A stretch of DNA of 39,518 nucleotides from Gammaproteobacteria bacterium (GTDB lineage Bacteria > Pseudomonadota > Gammaproteobacteria > SZUA-140): contig WGFB01000042.1 in NCBI GenBank assembly GCA_015492435.1, positions 1 through 39,518 on the forward strand, given 5' to 3'. The position numbers and the translations under genes are program-made. The notes below the pieces were generated by a model that ran no database searches, had not been told where the DNA came from, and saw only the letters and a program-made list of their open reading frames with translations. Each line of letters opens with the position of its first letter. Position 1 is the stretch's first letter. Below, in pieces: positions 8,019 through 17,169 of this stretch.

Positions 8019-8795
8019 TTACAGCTCCCACTCCAGCAGGCTCTTGATCACCACGTCGTCGCTGGCCTTCGTCAGCCCCAAAGCGGCGCCCACGTTCCAT
8101 TTCAGCGCCTTGCTGATCTTGTAGGTCAGGGCCGGAACGATATAGTGCTTCTGCTTTCTGGGCGTCTTGAAATTCACCAGTTCGCCCATTGCCCCATAGA
8201 GTTCCAACCCCCATTTGAAACGGTCCGTCAGCGGCCCGTACAGGCTGGCGCCATACTCGAATTCCAGGCCTTCCTGCACATCGGGACCGCTGAGCACCTT
8301 CTCCAGCCTGGGATTGAGGCGCAGGGTCTTGCCGCCAATGTCTTTCTCCAGAATCAACCGTCCCTCGATTGCTTCCTTGCCCATGCCCAGGTAACTCGGG
8401 TCGGGCAGGTAATACTCCACATAGACGGCCGTGTCGAAGAAACGCGCGCCCGGCTCTCCGAAACGGTAGCGGGCGGTGATGATGCGCGTCTGCACGTATT
8501 TGAAGTCCTCTCCCGAGGGCTTCTCGAAATCCACGTAGGCGGCCAACATGAAACGGTCCGTGATCCCGTATTCTATCTCCAGGGTGTGGGCCCATAAGCC
8601 CTGGCGGCCGACGTTGGGCGTTCCAAAGTAGTACATTTTGTTATCGGACTTCCATACATAGTCGGTCCAGTACACCAGTTCGATTTCACCCGGATCCAGG
8701 GTGCCGTAGCCATAGACCTTGAAGTGCCGCGCCAGGGCGGGCTGTGCAACCAGCGCCAGCAACATCAACGGAAGCATGTAACGGACCATTCTCAT
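8019..8795 (-). CDS. Predicted outer-membrane beta-barrel protein, function unknown
   Basis: A 258-residue protein with a signal peptide (MLPLMLLALVAQPALA, cleavage after residue 22) followed by repeated short amphipathic segments rich in Tyr, Trp and Phe with alternating polar residues (for example HTLEIEYGITDRFMLAAYVDFE, shortened here, and ITARYRFG), as in small beta-barrels. The last residue is Leu rather than the commoner Phe/Trp (end: SLLEWEL). No specific family was recognised. A very strong ribosome site (GGGAGGAGG) precedes the ATG. It follows nlpD by 77 bases on the same strand, the place where rpoS sits in many gammaproteobacteria. Confidence 0.7.
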   Translation of the reverse strand: MRMVRYMLPLMLLALVAQPALARHFKVYGYGTLDPGEIELVYWTDYVWKSDNKMYYFGTPNVGRQGLWAHTLEIEYGITDRFMLAAYVDFEKPSGEDFKYVQTRIITARYRFGEPGARFFDTAVYVEYYLPDPSYLGMGKEAIEGRLILEKDIGGKTLRLNPRLEKVLSGPDVQEGLEFEYGASLYGPLTDRFKWGLELYGAMGELVNFKTPRKQKHYIVPALTYKISKALKWNVGAALGLTKASDDVVIKSLLEWEL

Positions 8796-8872
8796 TATGA
8801 TTTCCTCCTCCCGGTCATTTTTGAATGTTTTGCATCAGAGCGGCGCGGACGCGGATCCGGATGCATGTCACT

Positions 8873-9661
8873 TCACGACTTTCCCGCCGGCAGAAAAGAC
8901 AAGGGATCGACCGGCTTGCCATCGGCCCTGATCTCGAAGTGTAGCATGACCCGGTCCGCGCCGGTGCCGGAACGCCCCATCTCGGCAATCTTCTGCCCCT
9001 TCTCCACCACGGCGCCCTCCGCCACCAGCAGCTTGCGGTTATGGGCATAGGCGCTCAGATAGCGGGCATTGTGCTTGATGATGATCAGATTGCCATAATG
9101 CCGCAGGCCGGAACCACTGTAGACCACGCGCCCGAAGGCCGCCGCCCTGACAGGCGATCCCGCCCGGCCCTCGATATCGATCCCCTGCTTGCCCGTCTCC
9201 CCGGCGGAAAAAGTCCTGATGACCTTGCCGCGCGCCGGCCAGGCCCAGCTCAGCTTGCGGTTGGGTATTTCCTCCTCGGGCCTCGGCTGCGGCGGCCGGC
9301 TGGCAGTCCGCGGGCTGGCCGCGGCGGAGGCCGCCGCAGCGGGTGGCTGGGCATTCCCGGGCTGCTGCCTTGGGCGCGGCGCAGCCTGGCGCGCAACAGG
9401 CTTGCCGGCCTCGCCTGAGGAGCGGCCCCCAGGGGGAGTCAGGCGCAGGCGCTGGCCCTCGTGAATGATATAGGGAGGCTGAATGCCGTTCCACCGGGCA
9501 AGCTCCCTGTAGTCCGCGCCATAGCGCCAACTGATGGAATACAGCGTTTCACCCTTCTTTACCTCGTGATAACCGAGCGTGCCGCACGCAGCAAGGAACA
9601 GCGCCCCGGCGGCAGCCCCCAGGGCCCTGTTCAATGACCTTGCCCATCCCGACCCGCTCAT
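8873..9661 (-). CDS. nlpD: NlpD-like murein hydrolase activator, lipoprotein with LysM and M23 domains
   Basis: A 262-residue lipoprotein: signal with lipobox LAAC (Cys at residue 26), a LysM domain at about 31-75 (GYHEVKKGETLYSI), a Pro/Ala-rich linker, then an M23/LytM domain at about 145-258. As in E. coli NlpD the LytM zinc ligands are degenerate: GIDIEG lacks the preceding His and only one His remains in LHFEIR. Such proteins do not cut peptidoglycan but activate amidases (AmiC in E. coli) at the division septum. YGNLIIIKHN and LSAYAHNRKLLV match NlpD closely. It lies 6 bases after the DedA gene. rpoS is not next to it. Confidence 0.9.
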   Translation of the reverse strand: MSGSGWARSLNRALGAAAGALFLAACGTLGYHEVKKGETLYSISWRYGADYRELARWNGIQPPYIIHEGQRLRLTPPGGRSSGEAGKPVARQAAPRPRQQPGNAQPPAAAASAAASPRTASRPPQPRPEEEIPNRKLSWAWPARGKVIRTFSAGETGKQGIDIEGRAGSPVRAAAFGRVVYSGSGLRHYGNLIIIKHNARYLSAYAHNRKLLVAEGAVVEKGQKIAEMGRSGTGADRVMLHFEIRADGKPVDPLSFLPAGKS

Positions 9662-9667
9662 TGTGGA

Positions 9668-10237
9668 TCACCGCAGGAAAAGATACGCGATCACCAGGAC
9701 GGCGATCAACAACCAGCCGATCCTGTCGATGTAGCGGCGCAGAAAGCGGTCCATGGGCGCCCCGCCCCAGTACATCAAAGCGGCCACCAGGAAGAAGCGC
9801 GCCCCCCGCCCCAGCACGGATGCGATCACGAAGGGCAGGAACATCATGGACACGGCGCCCGCGGAGATGGTGAAAACCTTATAGGGAATGGGTGAGAAAC
9901 CCGCTATGAACACCACCCACACGCCCCAGCGCGCGAACCAGTCGCTGGCGGTCAGATAGGCCTCCCAGTACCCCAGGCGGTGCAACAGCGGCTCCACGGC
10001 CTCGAATGCCAGCAGGCCGATAAAATAACCCGCCACCCCGCCGGCGACCGAAGCGAGGGTGGTGACGGCGGCATAGAACCAGGCCCGGCGGCGCCTGGCC
10101 AGTGCCATGGGGGCCAGCATCACATCCGGCGGGACAGGGAAAAAAGAGGATTCCGCAAAGCTCAGGAGGCCGAGATACCATACGGCATGGCGATGGGCGG
10201 CCCATGCAAGCGCCTTGTCATAGAGAGAGGCAAACAT
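9668..10237 (-). CDS. YqaA/DedA-family membrane protein
   Basis: A 189-residue integral membrane protein of the DedA (SNARE-associated / VTT) superfamily, YqaA branch. The family signature appears as SFAESSFFPVPPDVMLAPMAL (split at residues 26-46) and the later conserved GFSPIPYKVFTISAGA (about 113-128). Four or five membrane spans are visible, ending in WLLIAVLVIAYLFL. DedA proteins are implicated in undecaprenyl phosphate or phospholipid flipping and membrane homeostasis; the role here is inferred. It lies between pcm (3 bases before its start) and nlpD (6 bases after its stop), which suggests one transcript. Confidence 0.85.
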   Translation of the reverse strand: MFASLYDKALAWAAHRHAVWYLGLLSFAESSFFPVPPDVMLAPMALARRRRAWFYAAVTTLASVAGGVAGYFIGLLAFEAVEPLLHRLGYWEAYLTASDWFARWGVWVVFIAGFSPIPYKVFTISAGAVSMMFLPFVIASVLGRGARFFLVAALMYWGGAPMDRFLRRYIDRIGWLLIAVLVIAYLFLR

Positions 10238-10240
10238 GCC

Positions 10241-10903
10241 CTAACTGTCTCCCGCCAGCATGGGTACGAAGCTGACGGGTTCGAGTATCTCCTGCTCGTA
10301 GGCCTCGTGGGTGCGGGTGATCAGCAACAGCTTTTGCAGGCCTTCACCGCCAACGGGAATGATCAGGCGCCCGTCCAGCGCCAGTTGCTCCAGCAACGAC
10401 TGGGGAATCTGGTGAGGCGCCGCCGTGGCGATGATACCGTCGAAGGGCGCCTGCTCCGGCCAGCCCATCTTGCCGTCGCAGTGCCGCAGGCGGACATTGC
10501 CAATCCCCAGCTCGCGGAAACGCCGCCTGGCCCTGCGTGACAGGCTCCCGATGCGCTCCACCGTATAGACCTCGGGCACCAGGCACGCCAGGATAGCGGC
10601 CTGGTAACCCGACCCGGTGCCGATCTCCAGCACCCGCCGCAGGGGGCCGTCGCGCAACAAGGCCTCCGTCATGCGCGCCACGATATAGGGCTGGGACAAG
10701 GTCTGGCCAAAGCCGATGGGCAGGGCCGTGTCTTCATAGGCGCGGCTGGCAAGGGCCTCGTCCACGAAAATATGGCGCGGGATTTCGCGCATGGCGTCCA
10801 GCACGGCCTGGTTGCGTATGCCCTCACCGGCCAGGCGCTGCACCAGGCGGTTGCGGGTGCGCTGCGAGGTCATGCCGATGCCCTTGAGGCGCGCTTTCAT
10901 CAT
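10241..10903 (-). CDS. pcm: Protein-L-isoaspartate O-methyltransferase
   Basis: A 220-residue SAM-dependent methyltransferase that repairs isoaspartyl residues in aged proteins. Motifs: [13 protein letters not shown] at the N-terminus, [11 protein letters not shown] (isoaspartate binding), [15 protein letters not shown] (SAM motif I), VYTVERI, and [14 protein letters not shown]. The length matches the family. The ATG at 10903 overlaps the surE stop (ATGATGA; surE TGA at 10902-10900); a second ATG follows at 10900. The surE-pcm pairing is conserved in gammaproteobacteria. Confidence 0.95.
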   Translation of the reverse strand: MMKARLKGIGMTSQRTRNRLVQRLAGEGIRNQAVLDAMREIPRHIFVDEALASRAYEDTALPIGFGQTLSQPYIVARMTEALLRDGPLRRVLEIGTGSGYQAAILACLVPEVYTVERIGSLSRRARRRFRELGIGNVRLRHCDGKMGWPEQAPFDGIIATAAPHQIPQSLLEQLALDGRLIIPVGGEGLQKLLLITRTHEAYEQEILEPVSFVPMLAGDS

Positions 10904-11652
10904 GGCGCCATGCCCTTGATCCATTCCTCCATCATGCCGAGCGCGGAATGCCTCGTCAGATCCACCTGCAGGGGCGTCACGGAAGCAAAGCGGTTGCGGA
11001 CGGCATGAAAGTCGGTCCCTTCCCCCGCATCCTGTTCCGGACCCGAGGGGCCCACCCAATAGATGGGCTTGCCTCTCGGATCCATCATGCGTATCACGGG
11101 CTCTGCCTTGTGACGGTGGCCAAGACGGGTGACGCGCAATCCCGCCAGCCGCTCCCAGGGCACATCGGGCACATTGACATTGAGAATGATATCAGGGGGC
11201 AGCGGCTCGCTTTGCAAATGGGCCAGCATTTTCTCCACCACCCGGGCGGCCGTCTCGAAGTGCTGGCATTCCTGACCCGCCAATGAGACGGCCATGGCGG
11301 GAAAACCGAGAAAGCGTCCTTCCATGGCGGCCGCCACGGTGCCCGAATACAGCACGTCGTCTCCCAGATTGGCGCCCGCGTTGATGCCCGAAACCACCAT
11401 GTCCGGCTCCTCCTCCAGCAGGCCGGTAATGGCCAGGTGCACGCAATCCGTGGGCGTGCCGTTGACGCGGATGAAGCCGTTGTCCAGTTCGCTGATGCGG
11501 ATGGGATTCTCCAGGGTCAGGGAATTGCTCGCGCCGCTGCGGTCGCGGTCGGGCACGACCACGCTGATGCGGGCATGACGGCTCAGGGTGGAAGCAAGAC
11601 AGGCAAGACCCGGCGCCCGGTAGCCGTCGTCATTGCTGATGAGAATGCGCAT
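10900..11652 (-). CDS. surE: 5'/3'-nucleotidase SurE
   Basis: A 250-residue metal-dependent nucleotidase/exopolyphosphatase tied to stationary-phase survival. The N-terminus [15 protein letters not shown] carries the metal-binding Asp-Asp; [10 protein letters not shown] and [20 protein letters not shown] are the other active-site blocks, with Asn and Ser ligands. The ATG at 11652 gives the usual family N-terminus; an in-frame start at 11673 is also possible. First gene of surE-pcm-dedA-nlpD. A perfect TATAAT lies 45 bases upstream beside a large inverted repeat, so its transcription may be regulated. Confidence 0.95.
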   Translation of the reverse strand: MRILISNDDGYRAPGLACLASTLSRHARISVVVPDRDRSGASNSLTLENPIRISELDNGFIRVNGTPTDCVHLAITGLLEEEPDMVVSGINAGANLGDDVLYSGTVAAAMEGRFLGFPAMAVSLAGQECQHFETAARVVEKMLAHLQSEPLPPDIILNVNVPDVPWERLAGLRVTRLGHRHKAEPVIRMMDPRGKPIYWVGPSGPEQDAGEGTDFHAVRNRFASVTPLQVDLTRHSALGMMEEWIKGMAP

Positions 11653-11695
11653 GCCCGTCGTTTCCGCGTTCACAGGGTATCAAGGATCAGGCGAG

Positions 11696-11701
11696 ATTAT
11701 A
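11696..11701 (-). promoter_or_regulatory. Perfect -10 box (TATAAT) upstream of surE
   Basis: TATAAT on the minus strand, about 45 bases before the surE ATG. No good -35 lies 16-18 bases upstream: that position falls in the arm of the 11705-11748 inverted repeat. TTGAAA within the repeat is only 13 bases away. The promoter could therefore depend on a protein bound at the repeat. Confidence 0.35.
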
Positions 11702-11704
11702 CTA

Positions 11705-11748
11705 CCTCGTACTCTTTCAAGGTAATATGACCTTGAAAGAGCCCGAGG
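11705..11748. repeat. Perfect 12-bp inverted repeat with 6-base spacer and flanking 5-bp extension
   Basis: CTCTTTCAAGGT (11712-11723), loop AATATG, ACCTTGAAAGAG (11730-11741) form a perfect dyad. After a 2x2 mismatch it is extended by CCTCG (11705-11709) with CGAGG (11744-11748). It lies between nuoN and surE, both minus strand. There is no T-run on either side, so it is not a classical terminator; it could be an operator, an mRNA hairpin that ends or protects the nuo message, or both. Confidence 0.8.
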
Positions 11749-11825
11749 CTTCCCGGTTCATATCGGAACCTCGCGCCACCGGAGATTTTCCGGCCGGCCC
11801 GGTACCGGCCCTTGTTCCGCGGCTC

Positions 11826-13259
11826 TCAGATGACGGTGGCGCACAAGGCAATCAGTGAACCGGGGAAAATGCCCAGTGCCAGCACCACCAGGGCATTGGC
11901 GCTGATCACCGCGCGCATGTCGAAATCCGAGGCCAGGGGCGCCTTGTCCTCGGGCTTCTCGAAATACATGAACTTGACGATGCGCAGGTAGTAGAAGGCA
12001 CCCACCACGGCGAACAGCACGCCGAACACGGCCAGCCAGACCAGACCCACGTCGACGACAGCGCTGAGAACGGCCAGCTTGGCGTAGAAACCCACGGTGG
12101 GCGGCACGCCCGCCATGGAGAACATCAGTATCAGCATCATGAAGGCGAACCAGGGACTGCGCTCGTTGAGTCCCTTGAAGTCGGCGATATTATCCGCCTC
12201 GAAGCCCGCGCGGCTGAGGAGTATCACCATGCCAAAGGCGCCCAGGGACATGAGGGCGTATACCAGCACATAGAACATGGCGGCGGAATAGCCCTCGTCC
12301 GTGCCCGCCAGGACGCCGAGAAACAGGAAACCCACGTGGGATATGGTCGAATAGGCCAGCATGCGCTTGATATTCCCCTGGGCGATGGCGACCACGTTAC
12401 CCACGGCGATGGACAGGGCGGCAAGAATGACCAGGATATCCTGCCATTGCGTCAGCAGGCCGCCCAGCCCGTCGGTCAGCAGGCGCATGACCATGGCGAA
12501 AGCGGCAATCTTGGGCGCGGTGCTGATGAACAGGGTGATGGCGGTGGGCGCGCCATGGTACACGTCCGGGATCCACATGTGGAACGGCACCGCGCCCAGC
12601 TTGAAGGCCAGCGCCACGATGATGAATACCAGTCCCAGCAGCAACACCATGTCATCACTGCTGCTGTTCTGGATATAGGCGGCAATCTCGGCGATATCCA
12701 GGCTGCCTGTCGCGCCGTAGATGAGCGACATGCCATAGAGCAACATGCCGGATGCAATGGCGCCCAGAATGAAATACTTCATGGCGGCTTCCGAGGACGG
12801 CATGGAATCACGGTGCATGGCCACCATGGCGTACATGGAGAGAGACAGCAGTTCAAGCCCCAGGTAGAGGGTGAGCATGTTGTAACCGGACACCAGAACC
12901 ATCATGCCGAGCACCGCGAACAGTCCCAGCACGAAAAACTCGCCCTTGAACAACTTGCGCGCGATCAGATACTCGCGGGAATACAGGAACACCACGGCCG
13001 TGATGAGGTAGATGAACACCTTGAGCACATCGGCAAGGCTGTCGCTGATGAAGGTGCCGCTGAAGGTCACCTGCGGCGCCGCGCTGTGCAGGCTGACCGT
13101 CAGCACCGCGGCGCCCAGCAGGGTCGTCTGGGACAGCAGATAGGTAATGACCCGATTCTTCTCCGTCAGGAACAGGTCCACGATGAGGACGGCGCAGGCC
13201 ATGGCGAGCACGAAAATCTCGGGCGCGGCCGGCGCAAAATCTGGAATCTCGAAATTCAT
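11826..13259 (-). CDS. nuoN: NADH-quinone oxidoreductase subunit N
   Basis: A 477-residue antiporter-like membrane subunit of complex I with about 14 membrane spans, one of three proton-channel subunits (with NuoL and NuoM). Family blocks are clear: [53 protein letters not shown] and [13 protein letters not shown], which hold the conserved Glu and Lys of the proton path. It is the last nuo gene. The 54-base gap to nuoM is longer than most gaps in the operon. After its stop the surE intergenic region with a large hairpin follows. Confidence 0.97.
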   Translation of the reverse strand: MNFEIPDFAPAAPEIFVLAMACAVLIVDLFLTEKNRVITYLLSQTTLLGAAVLTVSLHSAAPQVTFSGTFISDSLADVLKVFIYLITAVVFLYSREYLIARKLFKGEFFVLGLFAVLGMMVLVSGYNMLTLYLGLELLSLSMYAMVAMHRDSMPSSEAAMKYFILGAIASGMLLYGMSLIYGATGSLDIAEIAAYIQNSSSDDMVLLLGLVFIIVALAFKLGAVPFHMWIPDVYHGAPTAITLFISTAPKIAAFAMVMRLLTDGLGGLLTQWQDILVILAALSIAVGNVVAIAQGNIKRMLAYSTISHVGFLFLGVLAGTDEGYSAAMFYVLVYALMSLGAFGMVILLSRAGFEADNIADFKGLNERSPWFAFMMLILMFSMAGVPPTVGFYAKLAVLSAVVDVGLVWLAVFGVLFAVVGAFYYLRIVKFMYFEKPEDKAPLASDFDMRAVISANALVVLALGIFPGSLIALCATVI

Positions 13260-13313
13260 AGTCAGTCTGTTGTGTCTTGTTGTTTCTGTCCCGTCATCAG
13301 ATTCACCCGCTCA

Positions 13314-14831
13314 TCACAGCTTGGACGTCACCACCTGTTCCAGCAGGTGGCTCACCGAGGCATGCATGACTTCCACCAGGGGATCGGGCCAGATCCCCAG
13401 CAGGAGAACCGCCGCCGCCAGGGTGCCCAGCACCACCGTCTCGCGGAAATTGAGATCCTGCAATTGGGCCACCTTGTCACTGGCCACCTTGCCGAAGACC
13501 ACCCGCTTCACCATCCACAGCGTGTAGGCGGCCCCAAGGATCAGGGTCAGCCCCGCGAAGAAGGCATACCAGAAATTGGCCTGGAAGGCGCTCAGAATCA
13601 CCATGAATTCGCCCACGAACCCCGAAGTGCCTGGCAGGCCGGTGTTGGCCAGGGCAAACAGCACCAGGAAGGAAGCGAAGATGGGCATGGTATTGACCAC
13701 GCCACCGTAGTCGCTGATGAGCCGGCTGTGCATGCGGTCGTACATGACACCCACGCACAGGAACATGGCGCCCGAGATAAATCCATGGGAGATCATCTGC
13801 ACCAGGGCCCCTTCGATACCGAGGGCCGCGCCCTTGACCCCGCCCGTGGAAGCGAAAATGGAGAACACCGTGAAGAATCCCAGGGTCACGAAGCCCATGT
13901 GAGAAATGGACGAATAGGCGATGAGCTTCTTCATGTCGTCCTGCACCAGGGCCACCAGGGCGATGTAGACTATGGCGATCAGGGAAAGCCCGATGATCAG
14001 CCCGTCCAGTTCGGCGCTGGCATCGGGGGTGATGGGCAGCATGAAGCGCACGAAACCGTAGGCGCCCATCTTGAGCATGATGGCCGCCAGGATCACGGAT
14101 CCGCCGGTGGGCGCCTCGACGTGTGCGTCGGGCAACCAGGTATGCACCGGCCACATGGGGATCTTCACCGCGAAGGCGATGAGGAAGGCCAGGAAGATCA
14201 GGATCTGCGCCGTCATGCCGATCTTGAGGGAATGGAAGTCCAGGATGGCGAAGCTCTCCGCCTGGAAGAACAGGTAGATGAGCGCCACGAGCAACAGGAC
14301 CGATCCCAGAAAGGTATACAGGAAGAACTTGAAGGCCGCATAGACCCGGCGCGGCCCGCCCCAGATTCCGATGATGAGGAACATGGGAATGAGCATGGCC
14401 TCCCAGAAGACATAGAACAGGATGCCGTCGAGGGCGGCGAAGACGCCGTTCATGGCCCCTTCCATCAGCAGGAATGCGGCCATGTACTGGGCCACCTTAT
14501 GCTTGATGGAGCCCCAGCTGGCGATCACCACCAGCACCGTTGTAAAGGTGGTCAGCAACAGCAGAGGCATGGAAATGCCGTCCACGCCCAGGTGGTAGTT
14601 GATATTGAACGTGGGAATCCAGGAGGCCTTCTCCACGAACTGCATGTGATGGGTGGTGGTATCAAAGCCGGTGTACAGCAACAGGGACAACAGGAACGTC
14701 ACCCCCGAGAAGGAAAGGGCCGTCCAGCGCACGACATTGTCATCCTTGGCGCGGCTGACGGCGAGCGCAACCAGGCCTCCGATGATGGGTAGCCAAATAA
14801 CCAGGCTCAAAAGCGGTAATCCAGAAAACAT
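13314..14831 (-). CDS. nuoM: NADH-quinone oxidoreductase subunit M
   Basis: A 505-residue antiporter-like subunit of complex I with 14 predicted membrane spans. Diagnostic segments include FYVFWEAMLIPMFLIIGIWG with the conserved Glu, KIPMWPVHTWLPDAHVEAPT with the conserved Lys, and KKLIAYSSISHMGFVTLG. Length matches E. coli NuoM (509). It lies between nuoL (47-base gap) and nuoN. Nothing unusual was seen. Confidence 0.97.
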   Translation of the reverse strand: MFSGLPLLSLVIWLPIIGGLVALAVSRAKDDNVVRWTALSFSGVTFLLSLLLYTGFDTTTHHMQFVEKASWIPTFNINYHLGVDGISMPLLLLTTFTTVLVVIASWGSIKHKVAQYMAAFLLMEGAMNGVFAALDGILFYVFWEAMLIPMFLIIGIWGGPRRVYAAFKFFLYTFLGSVLLLVALIYLFFQAESFAILDFHSLKIGMTAQILIFLAFLIAFAVKIPMWPVHTWLPDAHVEAPTGGSVILAAIMLKMGAYGFVRFMLPITPDASAELDGLIIGLSLIAIVYIALVALVQDDMKKLIAYSSISHMGFVTLGFFTVFSIFASTGGVKGAALGIEGALVQMISHGFISGAMFLCVGVMYDRMHSRLISDYGGVVNTMPIFASFLVLFALANTGLPGTSGFVGEFMVILSAFQANFWYAFFAGLTLILGAAYTLWMVKRVVFGKVASDKVAQLQDLNFRETVVLGTLAAAVLLLGIWPDPLVEVMHASVSHLLEQVVTSKL

Positions 14832-14878
14832 TCAGTCTGCCTTATTTTTATCTGTTCTCGTGCCGTCGGCCATGCACG

Positions 14879-16831
14879 CTAGAAAATCACAAACACGGTA
14901 ATCAACACCAACAGGCCGATGATCATGGCGAACGCATAGTGGTACAGGAAGCCTGACTGCAAATACCTCATGACCACGGCCAGGCGGCCGATGCCCCGCG
15001 CGGTGCCATTGACCATGAAACCATCGATGGCCGCCTGGTCGCCCGCCTTCCAGAACAGGCGCCCGACCTTGCGGCTGCCGCCGGCGAAGAAGCGGTCGTT
15101 GAAATCGTCGATACCATAGTTGTTGGCAAGAATCCTGTAGACGGTCTGAAAGCGTTCCCTGACCTGCGCGGGGAATCCGGGATTGACCATGTAGGCATAC
15201 CACGCGGTGCCGATGCCCGCCAGGGCCAGCCAGAATGGCAGGCTCATCATGCCATGCAGAATGAAGCCCATCACACCCGTGTAGCCCTCACCCAGCTTGG
15301 CCAGGGTGTCATGCGCGGCATCCACCACGATGGATTCGCCGAAATAGCCACCGAAGAGCATGGGCCCCACCGTCAACGCGCCGATGCCCAGGGCCGGTAT
15401 GGCCAGCAGGATCAGGGGCCAGGTCACCACGCCGGGCGATTCCTTCAGGTGGGAGCGCGTCTCCTCGTCCATGCGCTCCTTGCCGTGGAAGACGATGAAG
15501 AACAGGCGGAAGGAATACAGCGCCGTCACGAACACGCCCAGCAGCACGGCTAGATAGGCAAAACCCGATCCTGGCAGCGAGGAAACCTTGACCGCCTCGA
15601 TGATGGCGTCCTTGGAGAAGAAACCCGAGAATCCCGGGAAGCCGATCAGCGCCAGGGTGCCGATCATGGACGACCAATAGGTGATGGGCATGTATTTTTT
15701 CAACCCGCCCATCTCGCGGATATCCTGGCGGTGATGCATGGCAATGATCACCGAGCCCGCCGCCAGGAACAACAGGGCCTTGTAAAAGGCGTGGGTCATG
15801 AGATGGAAGATGGCGCCCGCATAGGCGGAAGCCCCCAGGGCGACGGTCATGTAACCGAGCTGCGACAGCGTCGAATAGGCGATCACGCGTTTGATGTCGT
15901 TCTGCACCAGCCCCAGCAAGCCCATGAACAGGGCGGTGACGGCGCCGATGACGAGAATGAAGCTGAGGGCCGTCTCCGTCAGTTCGTAGATGGGCGACAT
16001 GCGGGCCACCATGAAAATACCGGCCGTGACCATGGTGGCGGCGTGGATCAGGGCGGAAATGGGTGTCGGGCCTTCCATGGAATCCGGCAGCCACACATGC
16101 AAGGGCACCTGCGCCGACTTGCCCATCGCGCCGATGAACAGCAGGATGCCGATGACCGTCAGCAGCGACCATTCCACGCCGGGAAAGAGCTGGATGGTAA
16201 CGCCGCTCATGCCCTGGGCGGCGGCGAACACCTCCACGTAATCAAGGCTGTTGAAATACATGTAAATGGCGGCGATGCCGAGGAGGAAGCCGAAATCACC
16301 CACGCGGTTGACCAGAAAGGCCTTGAGATTGGCGTAAATGGCCGTCTCGCGCTTGAACCAGAAACCGATGAGCAGGTAGGAGACCAGCCCCACGGCTTCC
16401 CAGCCGAAGAACAACTGGAGAAAGTTGTTGGACATGACCAGCATCAGCATGGAAAAGGTGAACAGCGCGATATAGGCGAAGAAGCGCTGATAACCCGGGT
16501 CGTCCTTCATGTAGCCGATGGTATAGATATGCACCATCAAGGAAACGAAGGTGACCACCATCATCATCAGGGTGGTCAATCTGTCGATCAGGAAACCGAT
16601 TTCCAGGGTCAGGCCGTCGCTGACCAGCCAGGTATAGACGGCGCCGTTGAAGGCCGGATTGCCGTCGATGACGATGTGCTTGAAAGCCACCAGGGACAAC
16701 AGGAAGGAGATCGCCACGCCGGCGATGGTGACGCTATGGGCGCCCGCGCGGCCGATCTTCCTGCCGAACAGGCCCGCCACGATGGCGCCCACCAGGGGCG
16801 CCAGAGCGATTGTCAGATAGATACTCTTCAT
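14879..16831 (-). CDS. nuoL: NADH-quinone oxidoreductase subunit L
   Basis: A 650-residue subunit with some 15-16 membrane spans and, towards the C-terminus, the long lateral helix that ties the pump subunits together. Family signatures: LFFGWEAVGLVSYLLIGFW with the conserved Glu, GKSAQVPLHVWLPDSMEGPT with the conserved Lys, and IAYSTLSQLGYMTVALG. The C-terminal 130 residues (VNPGFPAQVRERFQTVYRIL and RKVGRLFWKAGDQ) are typical of NuoL. Length is normal for proteobacteria. Confidence 0.97.
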   Translation of the reverse strand: MKSIYLTIALAPLVGAIVAGLFGRKIGRAGAHSVTIAGVAISFLLSLVAFKHIVIDGNPAFNGAVYTWLVSDGLTLEIGFLIDRLTTLMMMVVTFVSLMVHIYTIGYMKDDPGYQRFFAYIALFTFSMLMLVMSNNFLQLFFGWEAVGLVSYLLIGFWFKRETAIYANLKAFLVNRVGDFGFLLGIAAIYMYFNSLDYVEVFAAAQGMSGVTIQLFPGVEWSLLTVIGILLFIGAMGKSAQVPLHVWLPDSMEGPTPISALIHAATMVTAGIFMVARMSPIYELTETALSFILVIGAVTALFMGLLGLVQNDIKRVIAYSTLSQLGYMTVALGASAYAGAIFHLMTHAFYKALLFLAAGSVIIAMHHRQDIREMGGLKKYMPITYWSSMIGTLALIGFPGFSGFFSKDAIIEAVKVSSLPGSGFAYLAVLLGVFVTALYSFRLFFIVFHGKERMDEETRSHLKESPGVVTWPLILLAIPALGIGALTVGPMLFGGYFGESIVVDAAHDTLAKLGEGYTGVMGFILHGMMSLPFWLALAGIGTAWYAYMVNPGFPAQVRERFQTVYRILANNYGIDDFNDRFFAGGSRKVGRLFWKAGDQAAIDGFMVNGTARGIGRLAVVMRYLQSGFLYHYAFAMIIGLLVLITVFVIF

Positions 16832-16857
16832 GTTTGGATCTGCCCTGTTATCCTTTT

Positions 16858-17163
16858 TTATCCCTTTAACGATTCCATGTGATCGACGTTGATGGTGCGG
16901 CGGTTACGGAAGAACACAATCAGGATCGCCAGTCCGATGGCGGCCTCGGCGGCGGCCACGGTGAGTATGAAGAAGACGAAGATCTGACCCGCCGTATCCC
17001 CCAGGTAGTGGGAAAAGGCGACAAAGTTGATGTTCACGGCCAGCAGCATGAGTTCGATGGCCATCAGCAGGATGATGAGATTCTTGCGGTTGAGGAAAAT
17101 ACCCGCCAGGCTGATGCAGAACAGGATCGCCCCGAGAATCAGAAAATCGGATAGTGCAATCAT
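16858..17163 (-). CDS. nuoK: NADH-quinone oxidoreductase subunit K
   Basis: A 101-residue subunit with three membrane spans, the expected length. The conserved membrane glutamates used in proton transfer are seen in [16 protein letters not shown] and [13 protein letters not shown]. It starts 6 bases after the nuoJ stop and 26 bases before nuoL, so it is firmly in the operon. Confidence 0.97.
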   Translation of the reverse strand: MIALSDFLILGAILFCISLAGIFLNRKNLIILLMAIELMLLAVNINFVAFSHYLGDTAGQIFVFFILTVAAAEAAIGLAILIVFFRNRRTINVDHMESLKG

Positions 17164-17169
17164 CGTCGT

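Noticed and set aside
8873..9661. Loss of zinc ligands in the M23 domain of NlpD
   Set aside because: This is the normal state of NlpD proteins, which act as amidase activators and not as enzymes.
11712..11741. The surE-upstream dyad as an intrinsic terminator of nuo
   Set aside because: No run of T follows the stem on either strand, so it was kept only as an inverted repeat of unknown role.
12336..14792. An 818-codon open frame on the plus strand opposite nuoN and nuoM
   Set aside because: It is very rich in His, Gln, Gly and Glu and lies exactly antisense to well-identified genes; it results from codon bias on the other strand. The same holds for long frames opposite nuoG, nuoF, nuoD, ftsH, glmM and carB.
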